Source: Tenacibaculum jejuense (lineage in GTDB: Bacteria; Bacteroidota; Bacteroidia; Flavobacteriales; Flavobacteriaceae). From it: DNA of 64,000 nt. The DNA lies in assembly GCF_900198195.1 (NCBI RefSeq), contig NZ_LT899436.1, positions 1,467,501 through 1,531,500 on the forward strand, in the 5' to 3' direction. Shown one piece after another: positions 8,278-17,022 of this stretch (the stretch's first letter is position 1; every line of letters begins with the position of its first letter). A program made the position numbers and the translations under genes. The notes beneath the pieces were generated by a model. It was not told the DNA's origin. It did not search any database and was given only the letters and a program-made list of their open reading frames with translations.

Positions 8278-10239
8278 ATGGAACACAACTCAACTTTCCC
8301 TATAAAACAAAATGAATTAGATGTGCTTCGCGATGAAGCAAGTGGATATTTAAAAAGTATTCAATGGGAACAAAGTCAACGAGCAAAAAATAAAGATAAA
8401 GATGCTAAAGATGAATCAATTTTATTGTTTTTATCGAAGGCAAAAGGAGGAAGTGGAAGTTCAGAAATTACATCTGTTTCTAAAACTATATTAGCATTAA
8501 AGAAAAGGTTATTACCAGATTCAATTGCTATTCCTGTGTATTTAAATCAAACTTTATTTGCAGTTCAAGAAGGATTAACTTTAGGAATTTGGATTAAAGA
8601 TAGTTTTACAGATGCGTCAGGTTTATCAAGTTTATCTGAAAGAAAATCTGCATTAGATGCAAATGGAAGAAGAGAGTTTGAAAGTAAAATGCAAACTGCT
8701 ACAGCTTTTCAGTTATTTGCTACATCATATAAAATACTGCACGACTTAAAAGAACATGCTTCAGATGATTTGTCTGTGATGAAGCAGAAATTTGCTGGAA
8801 TTCCAGAGGTGTCTTTTTTAACACCATTAAAAGGAATTTCATGTTGTCTGTTTTATTATGAAAAATATTTATCACATCCAGATATCATTAAGTCAGATAA
8901 AGATGTAATAGATTTCACTGTAGTGTATTTTGAAGCTTTAATTGATGAAATTAATTTAAGAAAAAGCAGTTTAGAATATACTGAGACAATTACAGACAGA
9001 ACTTACAAATTAGAAAATTCTGACTTTGCTGTTTCAGGATGGGAAAATACATTTAGCGGAACAGCAAAGAGTGTTGAGTTTAATAAAATTCAGTTCGAGC
9101 AAATCGTAGGAAATAAAGATGCAAAACATTTTGCTCGTCGTTTAACAGAACGTATGTTAAGTTACGATTTTGATGCTCAGAAGAATCCATTCCAAGAATT
9201 GGGTGGCTTTATGCCTGTATTTATGGGATACGGAATTCCGGGTACCGGAAAAAGTATGTTAATTGCTGCAATTGCTACGCGATTAAAAGAGCATTCAGAT
9301 AATTTAGAGATTCCGTTCTTATTTCATCCAATGCCAGATACATTAATCTCTACTTTTCAAGGAGGATCAGCAGAAAAAATGGTAGAATGGATGAAACCAA
9401 TGCAAGACCCAACGAAATTAATTTTTGCACCAATTGATGATGCGGAAAATAATTTACAAGAGCGAACTGCACAAGGTGTTTCTGCTGGTGTAAAAGAAGT
9501 TATAGGTGTTTTCTTACGTTACACAGAAGGAGCTTACGCGGTTAATTATGGGAATAGTTCGATTGGGTTATTTACGAATCTACCAGAAATGCTAGATAAA
9601 GCTGTGATTTCTCGTGTACAAGGAAGGTTTAAAATTGATGGTGCAAGAACAGAAAATGACTTTTTAGATCAAGACCATATTTGGTGGAGAAAGTTTGAGA
9701 AAACAATGCCAGAATTTGTAAATATGGCAGGACCTTCTGGTTATAACTATTTAGCAGATCAAGGATTTGTAAAAACGATGGGAGATGTTTTAAATAGCAT
9801 AGAAAAACCTACAGAAGCTCGTGTTCATGAAGTTTACGATCGTGTAGAAAAACAATTTAAAACTAACGAGCATATGTTCTTCGCAAGTTTATATAAAGAA
9901 ATGCAAAAAGCGTTTCCGTTTTTCTCTTCAAGAGATGTGAGAAATATTCAATCTGCAATTTCATTACGTTTAACCGATTTCGATCTAGAGCAAGATTGGT
10001 TCGATAATCCTGAGATTTATTTTAAGAAAGATTACGAGACGAAATTCAATATGCTAAAAGAACTGATGAAAGAGAATATGAAAGGATTAGATTTCTCTGA
10101 AATTAGACGTCAAGAAGTGGTACGTTATTTAGATAATGTGGCAACTATTGCAGATACTGATTTCAAGAGAAAAGTAGATGCTCGAGTAAATCAAATGAAT
10201 ATTGAATTAGAGGCAAGAGCACAGTTTGAAAAACGATAA
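8278..10239 (+). CDS. AAA+ family ATPase
   Basis: This 653-residue protein has a Walker A loop GIPGTGKS at residues 319-326 and a Walker B-like strand LIFAPIDDAEN with D387/D388. A sensor-1-type segment follows (SIGLFTNLPEML), then an arginine-bearing segment (AVISRVQGRF) that may hold the arginine finger. The N-terminal 300 residues are helical with no recognised domain; the C-terminal 180 are helical too. No transmembrane segment is seen. AAA+ proteins form rings that remodel other proteins. Here the adjacent coiled-coil protein and small membrane proteins are the likely partners. The Walker B has DD rather than the usual DE, which is unusual but allows a catalytic carboxylate. Subfamily not identified. 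Confidence 0.88.
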   Translation: MEHNSTFPIKQNELDVLRDEASGYLKSIQWEQSQRAKNKDKDAKDESILLFLSKAKGGSGSSEITSVSKTILALKKRLLPDSIAIPVYLNQTLFAVQEGLTLGIWIKDSFTDASGLSSLSERKSALDANGRREFESKMQTATAFQLFATSYKILHDLKEHASDDLSVMKQKFAGIPEVSFLTPLKGISCCLFYYEKYLSHPDIIKSDKDVIDFTVVYFEALIDEINLRKSSLEYTETITDRTYKLENSDFAVSGWENTFSGTAKSVEFNKIQFEQIVGNKDAKHFARRLTERMLSYDFDAQKNPFQELGGFMPVFMGYGIPGTGKSMLIAAIATRLKEHSDNLEIPFLFHPMPDTLISTFQGGSAEKMVEWMKPMQDPTKLIFAPIDDAENNLQERTAQGVSAGVKEVIGVFLRYTEGAYAVNYGNSSIGLFTNLPEMLDKAVISRVQGRFKIDGARTENDFLDQDHIWWRKFEKTMPEFVNMAGPSGYNYLADQGFVKTMGDVLNSIEKPTEARVHEVYDRVEKQFKTNEHMFFASLYKEMQKAFPFFSSRDVRNIQSAISLRLTDFDLEQDWFDNPEIYFKKDYETKFNMLKELMKENMKGLDFSEIRRQEVVRYLDNVATIADTDFKRKVDARVNQMNIELEARAQFEKR

Positions 10240-10246
10240 GAACTAA

Positions 10247-10396
10247 ATGACTTTTATATCAGAGTTTGTCATTGGTTTCTTCAGAGTTATTGTAATTGAA
10301 ATTATTTTAGAATTTTTTATCTATGGAATATTCAAAATAGTATTACAAGTTTATAAATGGATAAAGAATAAAGTAAATCATATATTTTTTACTTAA
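10247..10396 (+). CDS. Small membrane protein (49 aa), AAA+ cluster
   Basis: The ATG at 10247 lies 7 bp after the ATPase stop and opens a 49-codon frame ending at TAA 10394-10396. The product starts MTFISEFVIGFFRVIVIEII and is hydrophobic through about residue 35, with a Lys-rich end. That fits one or two membrane helices with a cytosolic tail. It is short, but it fills the gap between two real genes exactly, its start follows the preceding stop closely, and the composition is that of a membrane protein. No function is known. Confidence 0.6.
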   Translation: MTFISEFVIGFFRVIVIEIILEFFIYGIFKIVLQVYKWIKNKVNHIFFT

Positions 10397-10412
10397 AAAG
10401 AGAAAAACTATA

Positions 10413-11009
10413 ATGACAATTAAAAATAGACTCAAAAATATCACACGAAGTATTTTGTCTAATGAATGGGGAACACTTTATAAAGTTAACTTCGATTTTT
10501 TATTTAAAGATGGAAAATGGAAAAACCTCTCCAGAGAAACTTACGATCGAGGAAGCGGAACATGTATTTTATTGTTTAACAGAGAAAAAGGAACTGTTAT
10601 CTTAACGAGGCAGTTTCGTATGGCCATTTACAATGAAAATTCTTCTGAAGAAGGAATGTCTATTGAAGTTTGTGCAGGATCTATTGATGATAATGAAAAC
10701 CCAGACGATTGCGTAATTAGAGAGGTAAAGGAAGAGGTTGGTTACGAAATTAAAAAAGTAAAAAGAGTTTTTGAAACACATATTTCTCCAGGCGCTACAA
10801 CTGAAAAATCTTACATGTATGTGGCAGAATATACAGAAGATATGAAAGTAGATTCGGGAGGTGGAGTAGAGGAAGAAGATGAAGAAATTGAAGTGTTAGA
10901 ACTTTCTTTTCAAAAAGTGTTACAAATGATTGAAGAAAAAGAAATAAAAGACGCAAGAACAATTATGATGGTACAATATGCTCAAATACATAAGTTACTA
11001 AAAGTATAA
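10413..11009 (+). CDS. nudK: NudK-type Nudix hydrolase (GDP-mannose pyrophosphatase-like)
   Basis: The 198-residue protein carries a complete Nudix box fitting G-x5-E-x7-REUxEExGU, read as GSIDDNENPDDCVIREVKEE and then VGY. Long stretches resemble E. coli NudK: YDRGSGTCILLFN near residue 45, VILTRQFRMA, the SPGATTEKSYMYVAEY segment, and GGGVEEEDEEIEVLELSF near 150. NudK hydrolyses GDP-mannose and related nucleotide sugars to GMP and a sugar phosphate, with Mg2+. Its place inside the AAA+ cluster, with 16 bp to the preceding small membrane gene and 9 bp to the next gene, suggests a role in that system, for example clearing or making a nucleotide signal. That is inference. Confidence 0.88.
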   Translation: MTIKNRLKNITRSILSNEWGTLYKVNFDFLFKDGKWKNLSRETYDRGSGTCILLFNREKGTVILTRQFRMAIYNENSSEEGMSIEVCAGSIDDNENPDDCVIREVKEEVGYEIKKVKRVFETHISPGATTEKSYMYVAEYTEDMKVDSGGGVEEEDEEIEVLELSFQKVLQMIEEKEIKDARTIMMVQYAQIHKLLKV

Positions 11010-11018
11010 GGTTAATGT

Positions 11019-11489
11019 ATGAAAGTTATGAACGAAAGCGCCTTTGATAAGTTTGAAAACTTATATAAAGAACCTAAAATAGCAGAGATTCATACTCGAG
11101 TTTTTGCTTTTATTTTAGATTTTTTGTTTTTTTTCATGATAGGTAAAGCTATTGGTTTATTGTCTGGTACAGATCATAGTACTGTTATATTATCTTTAAA
11201 CTTAAGTGGTGTATTTATACTTTTGTTTTTAGGTATAGGTGTTTTTTTATGGCCTGTTAGTGAAGGTTTATATGGACAAACCATTGGGAAAAGATTATTA
11301 GATATAAAAGTAATAGCGAATAAAGATAAATCAATGCATATAGGAAGAGCTTTTGTACGTTTTTTATTAGGTTTTGTTGATTTAATTTTTCTTCTGGGAA
11401 TAGTAGTTGCTATTTTTGATAAAAGAAATAATAGATTAGGGGATATTTTGGCAGATACTTCGGTAATACAGAGTAAATACAATGGATAA
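11019..11489 (+). CDS. RDD family membrane protein
   Basis: The 156-residue protein has the RDD pattern: an early R and D in the first helix (TRVFAFILDFLFFFMIG), two further hydrophobic segments, the conserved block YGQTIGKRLLDIKVI near 85-102, and the end motif NRLGDILADT. Three or four membrane helices are expected. The biochemical role of most RDD proteins is unknown; some are linked to ion transport or stress. The stop overlaps the next start by 8 bp, which indicates translational coupling with the following unknown protein. Confidence 0.85.
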   Translation: MKVMNESAFDKFENLYKEPKIAEIHTRVFAFILDFLFFFMIGKAIGLLSGTDHSTVILSLNLSGVFILLFLGIGVFLWPVSEGLYGQTIGKRLLDIKVIANKDKSMHIGRAFVRFLLGFVDLIFLLGIVVAIFDKRNNRLGDILADTSVIQSKYNG

Positions 11490-12717
11490 ACTAAAAGAAG
11501 CAGATTTATATAAAGGAGAATTAATTCCTATTAGTGGTAAACTAGTAGAACGTTACAATAAGTGTTTGGTAAAATTAGGTTTTACTGAAACTAAGTTAAC
11601 ATCTTTTTTTATCGATGGAATTGGATGGAGTCCCGAAGTTGCAGAAGAAAAAGGGGAAATTCATTATTTAAATAATGGAGAAGCGAATCCGCATTGTATT
11701 ATCATTACTCCACTTCAAAAAGGATTACCAGTGTACAATCCATTTCATTCTTTCGATAGAGAATTAATGAAACAAGTATTTAAAACGCATCAAACGAATA
11801 TAGAAAATATAACTAGAGATTCTGCTATTTGTGTTGATTTCGATCAAAGAATAGATGTGTTTTATGAACCTTTAGATGTATTGAAATACAAAGACATAAT
11901 TGTACGTTTTCGTTTGGTAGATAATTTAGATCAAGCACAAAAAGAACAATTAGAGCTGATAGAATTATTTAAAAGAGATAATAATTTTGTCGATGAAGAA
12001 ATTCATCAAAAATTATTAGAATCTGCAAATACGTATGGTGATTTAAGAGAAAGAGTCATAGATATTAAGGACATCACATTTAATGTAGATTCATTTTTTA
12101 CCGAAGCATTCGGAGGGATTTTCGTAATTAAAAGTTTCCTATCTCCAATTTTAGTGTTCCAAGATATAGATGCTTACAAAGAAGCGATAAAAGATACAAG
12201 TCATGATGTATTAATGTACCATATTGGTCATGATCAATTGATAGAAAAACTACAGTCACATTTAATTATAGAATTTGACTTAAATTCAGAAATCACAAAA
12301 AGAAGACATGAACGTGTAAAAAAGTTTTTACTTTCAAAACATTTAGAAAATACAACTCATGAAATGAAGGATATTTTAGAAGATCCAATGTTGTTTAAGA
12401 GCTATTTGAATAAGATTGATATTAGCGCTAGAAAAAAAGTAATGAGTGTCGATCGATATTTAGAAAAGAAGAGTTCAGGAACTTTTGTAAAAGTTGAAGA
12501 TATTATAGATGAAGAAGTACGTGTAGCATTACATAGTCCACATTCATCATTAAAACCAAGCGAACAAGATTTAATTTGGAAATTATTGGTAAGTATTTCT
12601 CCAAAAGATGTTTTATTCTTGTATTGGTACGATAAAGAAGAGTTTTATAAACGTTATAAAAATTGGAGTGACTCAATGAAAGATTGGGTTATTCAAACGA
12701 TTAAAAATAATATTTAA
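11482..12717 (+). CDS. Unknown cytosolic protein, AAA+ cluster
   Basis: I do not recognise this 411-residue protein. It lacks a signal peptide and membrane helices. The N-terminal half mixes strands and helices (SFFIDGIGWSPEVAEEKG near residue 40; CIIITPLQKGLPVYNPFHSF near 72). The C-terminal half is helical and charged, with a Lys/Arg/Glu-rich region around residues 270-330 and a tail with several Trp and Tyr residues. Its start overlaps the RDD gene by 8 bp, so the two are likely translated together and may interact. The next gene begins 27 bp after its stop. Confidence 0.7.
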   Translation: MDKLKEADLYKGELIPISGKLVERYNKCLVKLGFTETKLTSFFIDGIGWSPEVAEEKGEIHYLNNGEANPHCIIITPLQKGLPVYNPFHSFDRELMKQVFKTHQTNIENITRDSAICVDFDQRIDVFYEPLDVLKYKDIIVRFRLVDNLDQAQKEQLELIELFKRDNNFVDEEIHQKLLESANTYGDLRERVIDIKDITFNVDSFFTEAFGGIFVIKSFLSPILVFQDIDAYKEAIKDTSHDVLMYHIGHDQLIEKLQSHLIIEFDLNSEITKRRHERVKKFLLSKHLENTTHEMKDILEDPMLFKSYLNKIDISARKKVMSVDRYLEKKSSGTFVKVEDIIDEEVRVALHSPHSSLKPSEQDLIWKLLVSISPKDVLFLYWYDKEEFYKRYKNWSDSMKDWVIQTIKNNI

Positions 12718-12744
12718 TTCAAAAAAAGAAAAAGCAAAATTGGT

Positions 12745-14106
12745 ATGGGATTATTTGATTTTTTAAGCAATAAAAAAAACGATTCATCGAAAAAAGAATC
12801 AAAAGAAAATAACGTTGGAAAAAGTGATTTTTTTCTTTCAATGCAAAAGTATAGCGAGCATATCAAGTTATTTATGAATATGCAACTTCAAGGAAACTAT
12901 GCGCCCATATCTGCTTATGAAAATAATGATGGAGAAATTGTAGGTTTCTTATATACTGTTGGAGATGATAATTCTTATGTATTGTCTGCTGATATGGCAA
13001 TACTAAAAATGGAAGAACGTTTTGAACAGTTGTTAAAACAAAACAAAATAGTTTCGTATACCATTTTTTATCATTCTCAATTTAACAACGATAACAATCA
13101 TGCAATTGCAAATACAGACGAAGAGTTAAAAGCAATTTCTATCACATACAACTTTAATAATCATCAAAAAGGTAAAATTGGCTTACCTTATGTTTTTGAT
13201 AAGGATAAAATTAATTATGGAGAATTTGCGGAGTTTACAACAAGTCAGAATAATGATATTTTGAAGACGAATCTACTCGAAGGCAAAAATTATTTTGAAG
13301 ATAGAATAGAAATTACAGCGCCAAGTTTTGAAAATGAATCAGGAATAATTGTTAAAAAAGCAAATACATTAAGTTTAAGTAATACATGGGGAGGTGTTTT
13401 TGGTTTTGAAACATATAGAACAGAAGAGGGCAGTAAAATATTACATGAATATTTCGCTTTTGCATTAACCAAAGAACCTAAATTAAAAAGAGATAATTTA
13501 TCAATATCTGAAGTAGAATTTGATGATGTTAATTTTAAAGCTATAACCCATCAAGGTGAACTTAAAACGATTTTACCAGTAGTAAAAACAGCATATCAAT
13601 TAAACTTTGAAACAAAAGAAATTGTTGAATGGGAAAATATAGATAATCTTGAAGCTATAGTTTCAGGAAGAGGTAGAGATACTTTTGGATTATGGTATTT
13701 CGCGACAGATTATGCAGAAAACAGAGCAATATATTTAACTCAAAAAAAGATCAATGTTAATTTAAGTGGAATTGTATTCGTCTTAGATATTCATAATGGC
13801 GATACTTCAAACAGTGAAGTAAAATATAGCAAAGATTTTACGATGTACATGCCTAGTAATGATCTACCAAACTATGGATGTTTCGATTTTATAGGAGAAT
13901 TAGAGAGTTTTAAAGAGAGTTATCTTTTAAACGATAAAAGTAGTAAAGGCTATTTATTGAATGTTAGGTTAATTACAAATCAAGATGTGAAAGACTTTTT
14001 TACTATTGATATGTACGTGGCAAAAGAAAATATGCGATTCTCTGAATTACATGTAGGAATGAAATTAACCGGAATGTTTCAATTACAAGGAAGCATTGCA
14101 TCATAA
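12745..14106 (+). CDS. Unknown protein with amphipathic N-terminus, AAA+ cluster
   Basis: The 453-residue protein begins MGLFDFLSNKKN, a short amphipathic start often seen in proteins that dock on the inner face of the membrane, followed by a Lys/Ser-rich linker to about residue 28. The rest is soluble in character, with alternating hydrophobic strands suggesting two beta-rich domains (about 45-230 and 240-450). A GRGRDTFGLWYFATDYAENRAIYL block near 310 is distinctive. No family is recognised. It sits between two other genes of the cluster and is presumably part of the same machine. Confidence 0.7.
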   Translation: MGLFDFLSNKKNDSSKKESKENNVGKSDFFLSMQKYSEHIKLFMNMQLQGNYAPISAYENNDGEIVGFLYTVGDDNSYVLSADMAILKMEERFEQLLKQNKIVSYTIFYHSQFNNDNNHAIANTDEELKAISITYNFNNHQKGKIGLPYVFDKDKINYGEFAEFTTSQNNDILKTNLLEGKNYFEDRIEITAPSFENESGIIVKKANTLSLSNTWGGVFGFETYRTEEGSKILHEYFAFALTKEPKLKRDNLSISEVEFDDVNFKAITHQGELKTILPVVKTAYQLNFETKEIVEWENIDNLEAIVSGRGRDTFGLWYFATDYAENRAIYLTQKKINVNLSGIVFVLDIHNGDTSNSEVKYSKDFTMYMPSNDLPNYGCFDFIGELESFKESYLLNDKSSKGYLLNVRLITNQDVKDFFTIDMYVAKENMRFSELHVGMKLTGMFQLQGSIAS

Positions 14107-14189
14107 AAACAAATAATTAACTAAGTTTGATGATAAGAGTTTTTTAAATAATAACTTACTTATTTCAAACGCTAAACTTGCAACAGCAT

Positions 14190-14714
14190 ATGTTAACACT
14201 AGAAATTATACTTTTTGTAGCAGCGATTTTATTCGGAATTGTATGGTATTGGAAAGAATCTAAGGGAAATGGGATTTATCGATTTTTTAACAAGTTGATG
14301 AATTCAAAAGAATTACAAATGAAAGCAACAGAAACAAAAGGATTTGTTTATGGTCAACCTTTTTTATTACGTTTAGTATTTGTTGCAGTACTTTTTATCA
14401 TTGGTATTTTAATCGTACGCTTTTTAATCCCTATAGATATTGCCACAATTTCTGCTTTTGCTTCTATGATCGTAGGTACTTTAATAGGAACTTATGTTGC
14501 AGGTGGAGTTTTTAAATCTGCTGAAGTAATTGATGAACATTCAGATTCACTAGAAGATTTAGTTCAAAATACCATAGAAAAAGGAAAAGATTTTATTGAA
14601 GATTTAAAGTCAGATACCAAAGAAGGAATTAAAGAAGAGGTTAAAAAAGAAGAAACACCTAAAGAAGAAAAAAAGAGTGCTAGAGAGCGTTTAAAAGACA
14701 AAGGATATTTATAG
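14190..14714 (+). CDS. Membrane protein with acidic/basic cytosolic tail, AAA+ cluster
   Basis: I take the ATG at 14190 (174 residues); an upstream in-frame TTG at 14178 is possible but weaker. There are three hydrophobic segments: residues about 3-20, 54-72 and 77-97. The last 70 residues are a highly charged helix rich in Lys and Glu, probably cytosolic and coiled-coil. The middle helices, with the glycine-containing stretch MIVGTLIGTYVAGGVF, recall small-channel or Gly-zipper membrane proteins. No family is assigned. The gene follows the preceding one by 83 bp and precedes the last gene of the cluster by 88 bp. Confidence 0.7.
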   Translation: MLTLEIILFVAAILFGIVWYWKESKGNGIYRFFNKLMNSKELQMKATETKGFVYGQPFLLRLVFVAVLFIIGILIVRFLIPIDIATISAFASMIVGTLIGTYVAGGVFKSAEVIDEHSDSLEDLVQNTIEKGKDFIEDLKSDTKEGIKEEVKKEETPKEEKKSARERLKDKGYL

Positions 14715-14802
14715 TTTAACCATTTGAGTTCAAAACTTAATTAAGAATAACATCATTTGAAATCGAGTTCAATCGAAATCAAAATCAAATACATCTAACA
14801 AA

Positions 14803-16512
14803 ATGATCAAAAGATATTGGAATAAAGGAAGCAAACAAAAGTTCGTTGTCATATTTTGGACTTTAGTGATTTTATTGGCCTTATTTATATTAAGAGACGA
14901 TTTTCAGCCAGCTTTACTTTTTCTTAGGAAATATATTTTTATAATTCTATTATCATTTACCGTACTATTTTTAGGAATCAGAAAATTCCGAAGAACAGCC
15001 GGAGCTGGAGGTAGAATAGTTTCTTTATTCGGAATGATTGTGTTTTTTGGAATATTATATTTCGTTGGATGGCAATACAAAATGTACGATTATATTAAAA
15101 CATATAATGTATTTAACGATTTAAATAAGTATGAAATCAGTGAGTTACCGTTAACTCAGAACGAACGTATACAGCCTTTAATGAATATTTTTTCTATGGC
15201 AAATGAGTCGGTAGGAGAAACAAAAGACGTGTCATTACCACATTTAGTTCGTATAGATTCTGTAAATAAATGGACAATGGCAATTCAGCCTACAGAAAAA
15301 TACGCTTGGCAAGGAATGACAGATAATACAGAAGAAGTTTTTGCCGTATCTAGTACAACACCTTTTCCTAGGTTTTCTAGTGAAAATAGAATTCCGGTTA
15401 CTTTTTCAATTGGTGAATCTTTAAAATTTAGTAGAAATACATACAATGCTGTAGTACAGCGCTTCAATATTTTTCAGTTATTTACGATGGAACCTAGTGA
15501 TACCTATTATATGAAAAACGATAAAGGAGCTTGGGTTCAAGTAGTAAGTTTAATAAGATGGAGAGGATTCTTTTTTCCTTATCCAACTTTTGGTGGAGTG
15601 ATGATTATTGAAAATGGAGCACACGATTTTAATGATTATGTAGAACGTATTTTCTTCGGTAAAGGAACTTTTGTCGCTCCAAAAGACATGAAGAAATATC
15701 CATTTTTAACACGTCAAAATACTTTAGCAGAGAAAGTTTCTCGTTTACAAGCAGAATCTTTAAAATTCTTGGGTGGATTTAGCGATCCTTTACCATGGAA
15801 TATGAAAACAGCAGTTAAAATTCCAGATTTAGCAGATGATCAAAATCAGCAGCCTTTTGTAACAGATTTTGATTTTTCCGATACTAGTTTAGATGCCTAC
15901 AGTGGATTATATCATTGGTTTGGTTTAGAACCTGTTGGAGATGAGCGAACGAGTTTAAGTTTTAGTGTATTTATTCCTGCCGATGGAACAGATAAATTAT
16001 ATTATTATGATCATGCGGCAAAAAAACAAGGTTATGCAGGAGTTTCAGCAATGCCTTTAAAAGTAATTGAATCGAGAAAAGAATTTGATTGGTCTGTAAA
16101 TAAACCCGTAGAGTTTAGACCGTACATTAAAAATATTGCTGGAAGAAAACGTATGTTTTTCTTAGGAACTATTTCAGCAATTCGAGACGAATCTAGTAAT
16201 TTCGATGGTTCTGCAACTCCAGATTTAGCGTTAATTGATAGTGAATATAGAGATGTCGTTTGGATAGATGCTAAGCATCCAAGCAAATGGGATGAAAATG
16301 TTTTTGAACAATTGGGAGAAGCTTGGAAAGAAAGTGAAACATCTAACGATTATTTCAAGATTAATTCTAAACTTTTTGAAAAAGAAAAATCTGTTGTGTT
16401 AGATTCAATGAGTACAAAACTGAATGAACTTGAAAATAAACTACAGATACAAAAATTACAACAACAAATTGATTCTATAAAAGCTTTAGGAAAAGAACCT
16501 AAAACAGAGTAA
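14803..16512 (+). CDS. Large membrane protein with extracytoplasmic domain, last gene of the AAA+ cluster
   Basis: The 569-residue protein has three N-terminal membrane segments (about residues 14-32, 40-60 and 75-92). A ~430-residue domain follows that looks extracytoplasmic and beta-rich, with many aromatic residues (RWRGFFFPYPTFGGVMIIENG near 247; YSGLYHWFGLEP near 366). It ends in a short coiled coil (about 525-565, alternating Leu/Lys/Gln). I do not recognise the family. With the other small membrane proteins it could form the envelope-spanning part of the system, with the AAA+ ATPase on the cytosolic side. A strong terminator follows. Confidence 0.7.
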   Translation: MIKRYWNKGSKQKFVVIFWTLVILLALFILRDDFQPALLFLRKYIFIILLSFTVLFLGIRKFRRTAGAGGRIVSLFGMIVFFGILYFVGWQYKMYDYIKTYNVFNDLNKYEISELPLTQNERIQPLMNIFSMANESVGETKDVSLPHLVRIDSVNKWTMAIQPTEKYAWQGMTDNTEEVFAVSSTTPFPRFSSENRIPVTFSIGESLKFSRNTYNAVVQRFNIFQLFTMEPSDTYYMKNDKGAWVQVVSLIRWRGFFFPYPTFGGVMIIENGAHDFNDYVERIFFGKGTFVAPKDMKKYPFLTRQNTLAEKVSRLQAESLKFLGGFSDPLPWNMKTAVKIPDLADDQNQQPFVTDFDFSDTSLDAYSGLYHWFGLEPVGDERTSLSFSVFIPADGTDKLYYYDHAAKKQGYAGVSAMPLKVIESRKEFDWSVNKPVEFRPYIKNIAGRKRMFFLGTISAIRDESSNFDGSATPDLALIDSEYRDVVWIDAKHPSKWDENVFEQLGEAWKESETSNDYFKINSKLFEKEKSVVLDSMSTKLNELENKLQIQKLQQQIDSIKALGKEPKTE

Positions 16513-16573
16513 TAACAAAATAAAGACTTAAAAATTTTCAATACTTGTGATTGAAAGAGTTTGGCAAAATAAA

Positions 16574-16604
16574 AAACCATACTATGTATGAAATAGTATG
16601 GTTT
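16574..16604. terminator. Bidirectional terminator between the AAA+ cluster and the leader-peptide gene
   Basis: AAACCATACTAT (16574-16585) pairs perfectly with ATAGTATGGTTT (16593-16604). A tracts on the left and T-rich sequence on the right let it act on both strands, ending the convergent genes on either side. Confidence 0.8.
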
Positions 16605-16639
16605 GTATTTTATTCTAAAATAGTATATCGGAAAATAAA

Positions 16640-16831
16640 TTAAAATCCTCCGTTACCACCAGAAAGTCTAATACATAATTGACTACAATATTGTCCACCT
16701 TCGCTAGTGTAGTTATCTAAACCAGATATACACTCGTCAAGACAATGGATCATACAGAACTCTCCTCCTGTAATTGTAGTTTGCTCTTTTTTGTTAAGCT
16801 TTTTCCCTAAATTTGAAATGTTTTTTAACAT
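16640..16831 (-). CDS. Double-glycine leader peptide, possible RiPP/bacteriocin precursor
   Basis: This 63-residue peptide has a leader of 23 residues (MLKNISNLGKKLNKKEQTTI then TGG) typical of the double-glycine type found in Bacteroidota secreted peptides, which C39-peptidase ABC transporters cleave after GG. The 40-residue core starts EFCMIHCLDECISG and has five cysteines at positions 26, 30, 34, 49 and 53 (CxxxCxxxC, then CxxxC), plus a Gly-rich end. The spacing suggests disulfides or modification. No maturation enzyme, transporter or immunity gene lies nearby, so export would depend on a system elsewhere. Leader type is clear; bioactivity is inference. Confidence 0.7.
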   Translation of the reverse strand: MLKNISNLGKKLNKKEQTTITGGEFCMIHCLDECISGLDNYTSEGGQYCSQLCIRLSGGNGGF

Positions 16832-16983
16832 AGATATATTTTTAAAGGTTAATGTTGTTAAATGTACATATTTAGATATTACGAATTTGTTAAATAAAAC
16901 ATAATATATTTTAAAAATGTTAAAAGAATTTGTGTTTTTGGTTCTTTATTTCTTAAAAAAAACGCGTAAAAAGAAAAGAGTTA

Positions 16984-17002
16984 TTTAATACAATGTATTA
17001 AA
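16984..17002. promoter_or_regulatory. 19-bp inverted repeat upstream of the membrane protein gene
   Basis: TTTAATACA and TGTATTAAA form perfect 9-bp arms around one central base, 20 bp before the ATG at 17023. This is the size and symmetry of a dimeric repressor operator. No dedicated regulator lies next to it. Confidence 0.4.
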
Positions 17003-17022
17003 TTTTAAAAATTAGCTTAAAA

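Noticed and set aside
5505..16512. Anti-phage defence island interpretation of the AAA+ cluster
   Set aside because: No nuclease, restriction, toxin, transposase or integrase motifs were seen, and base composition is like the neighbours; an envelope-stress role fits better.
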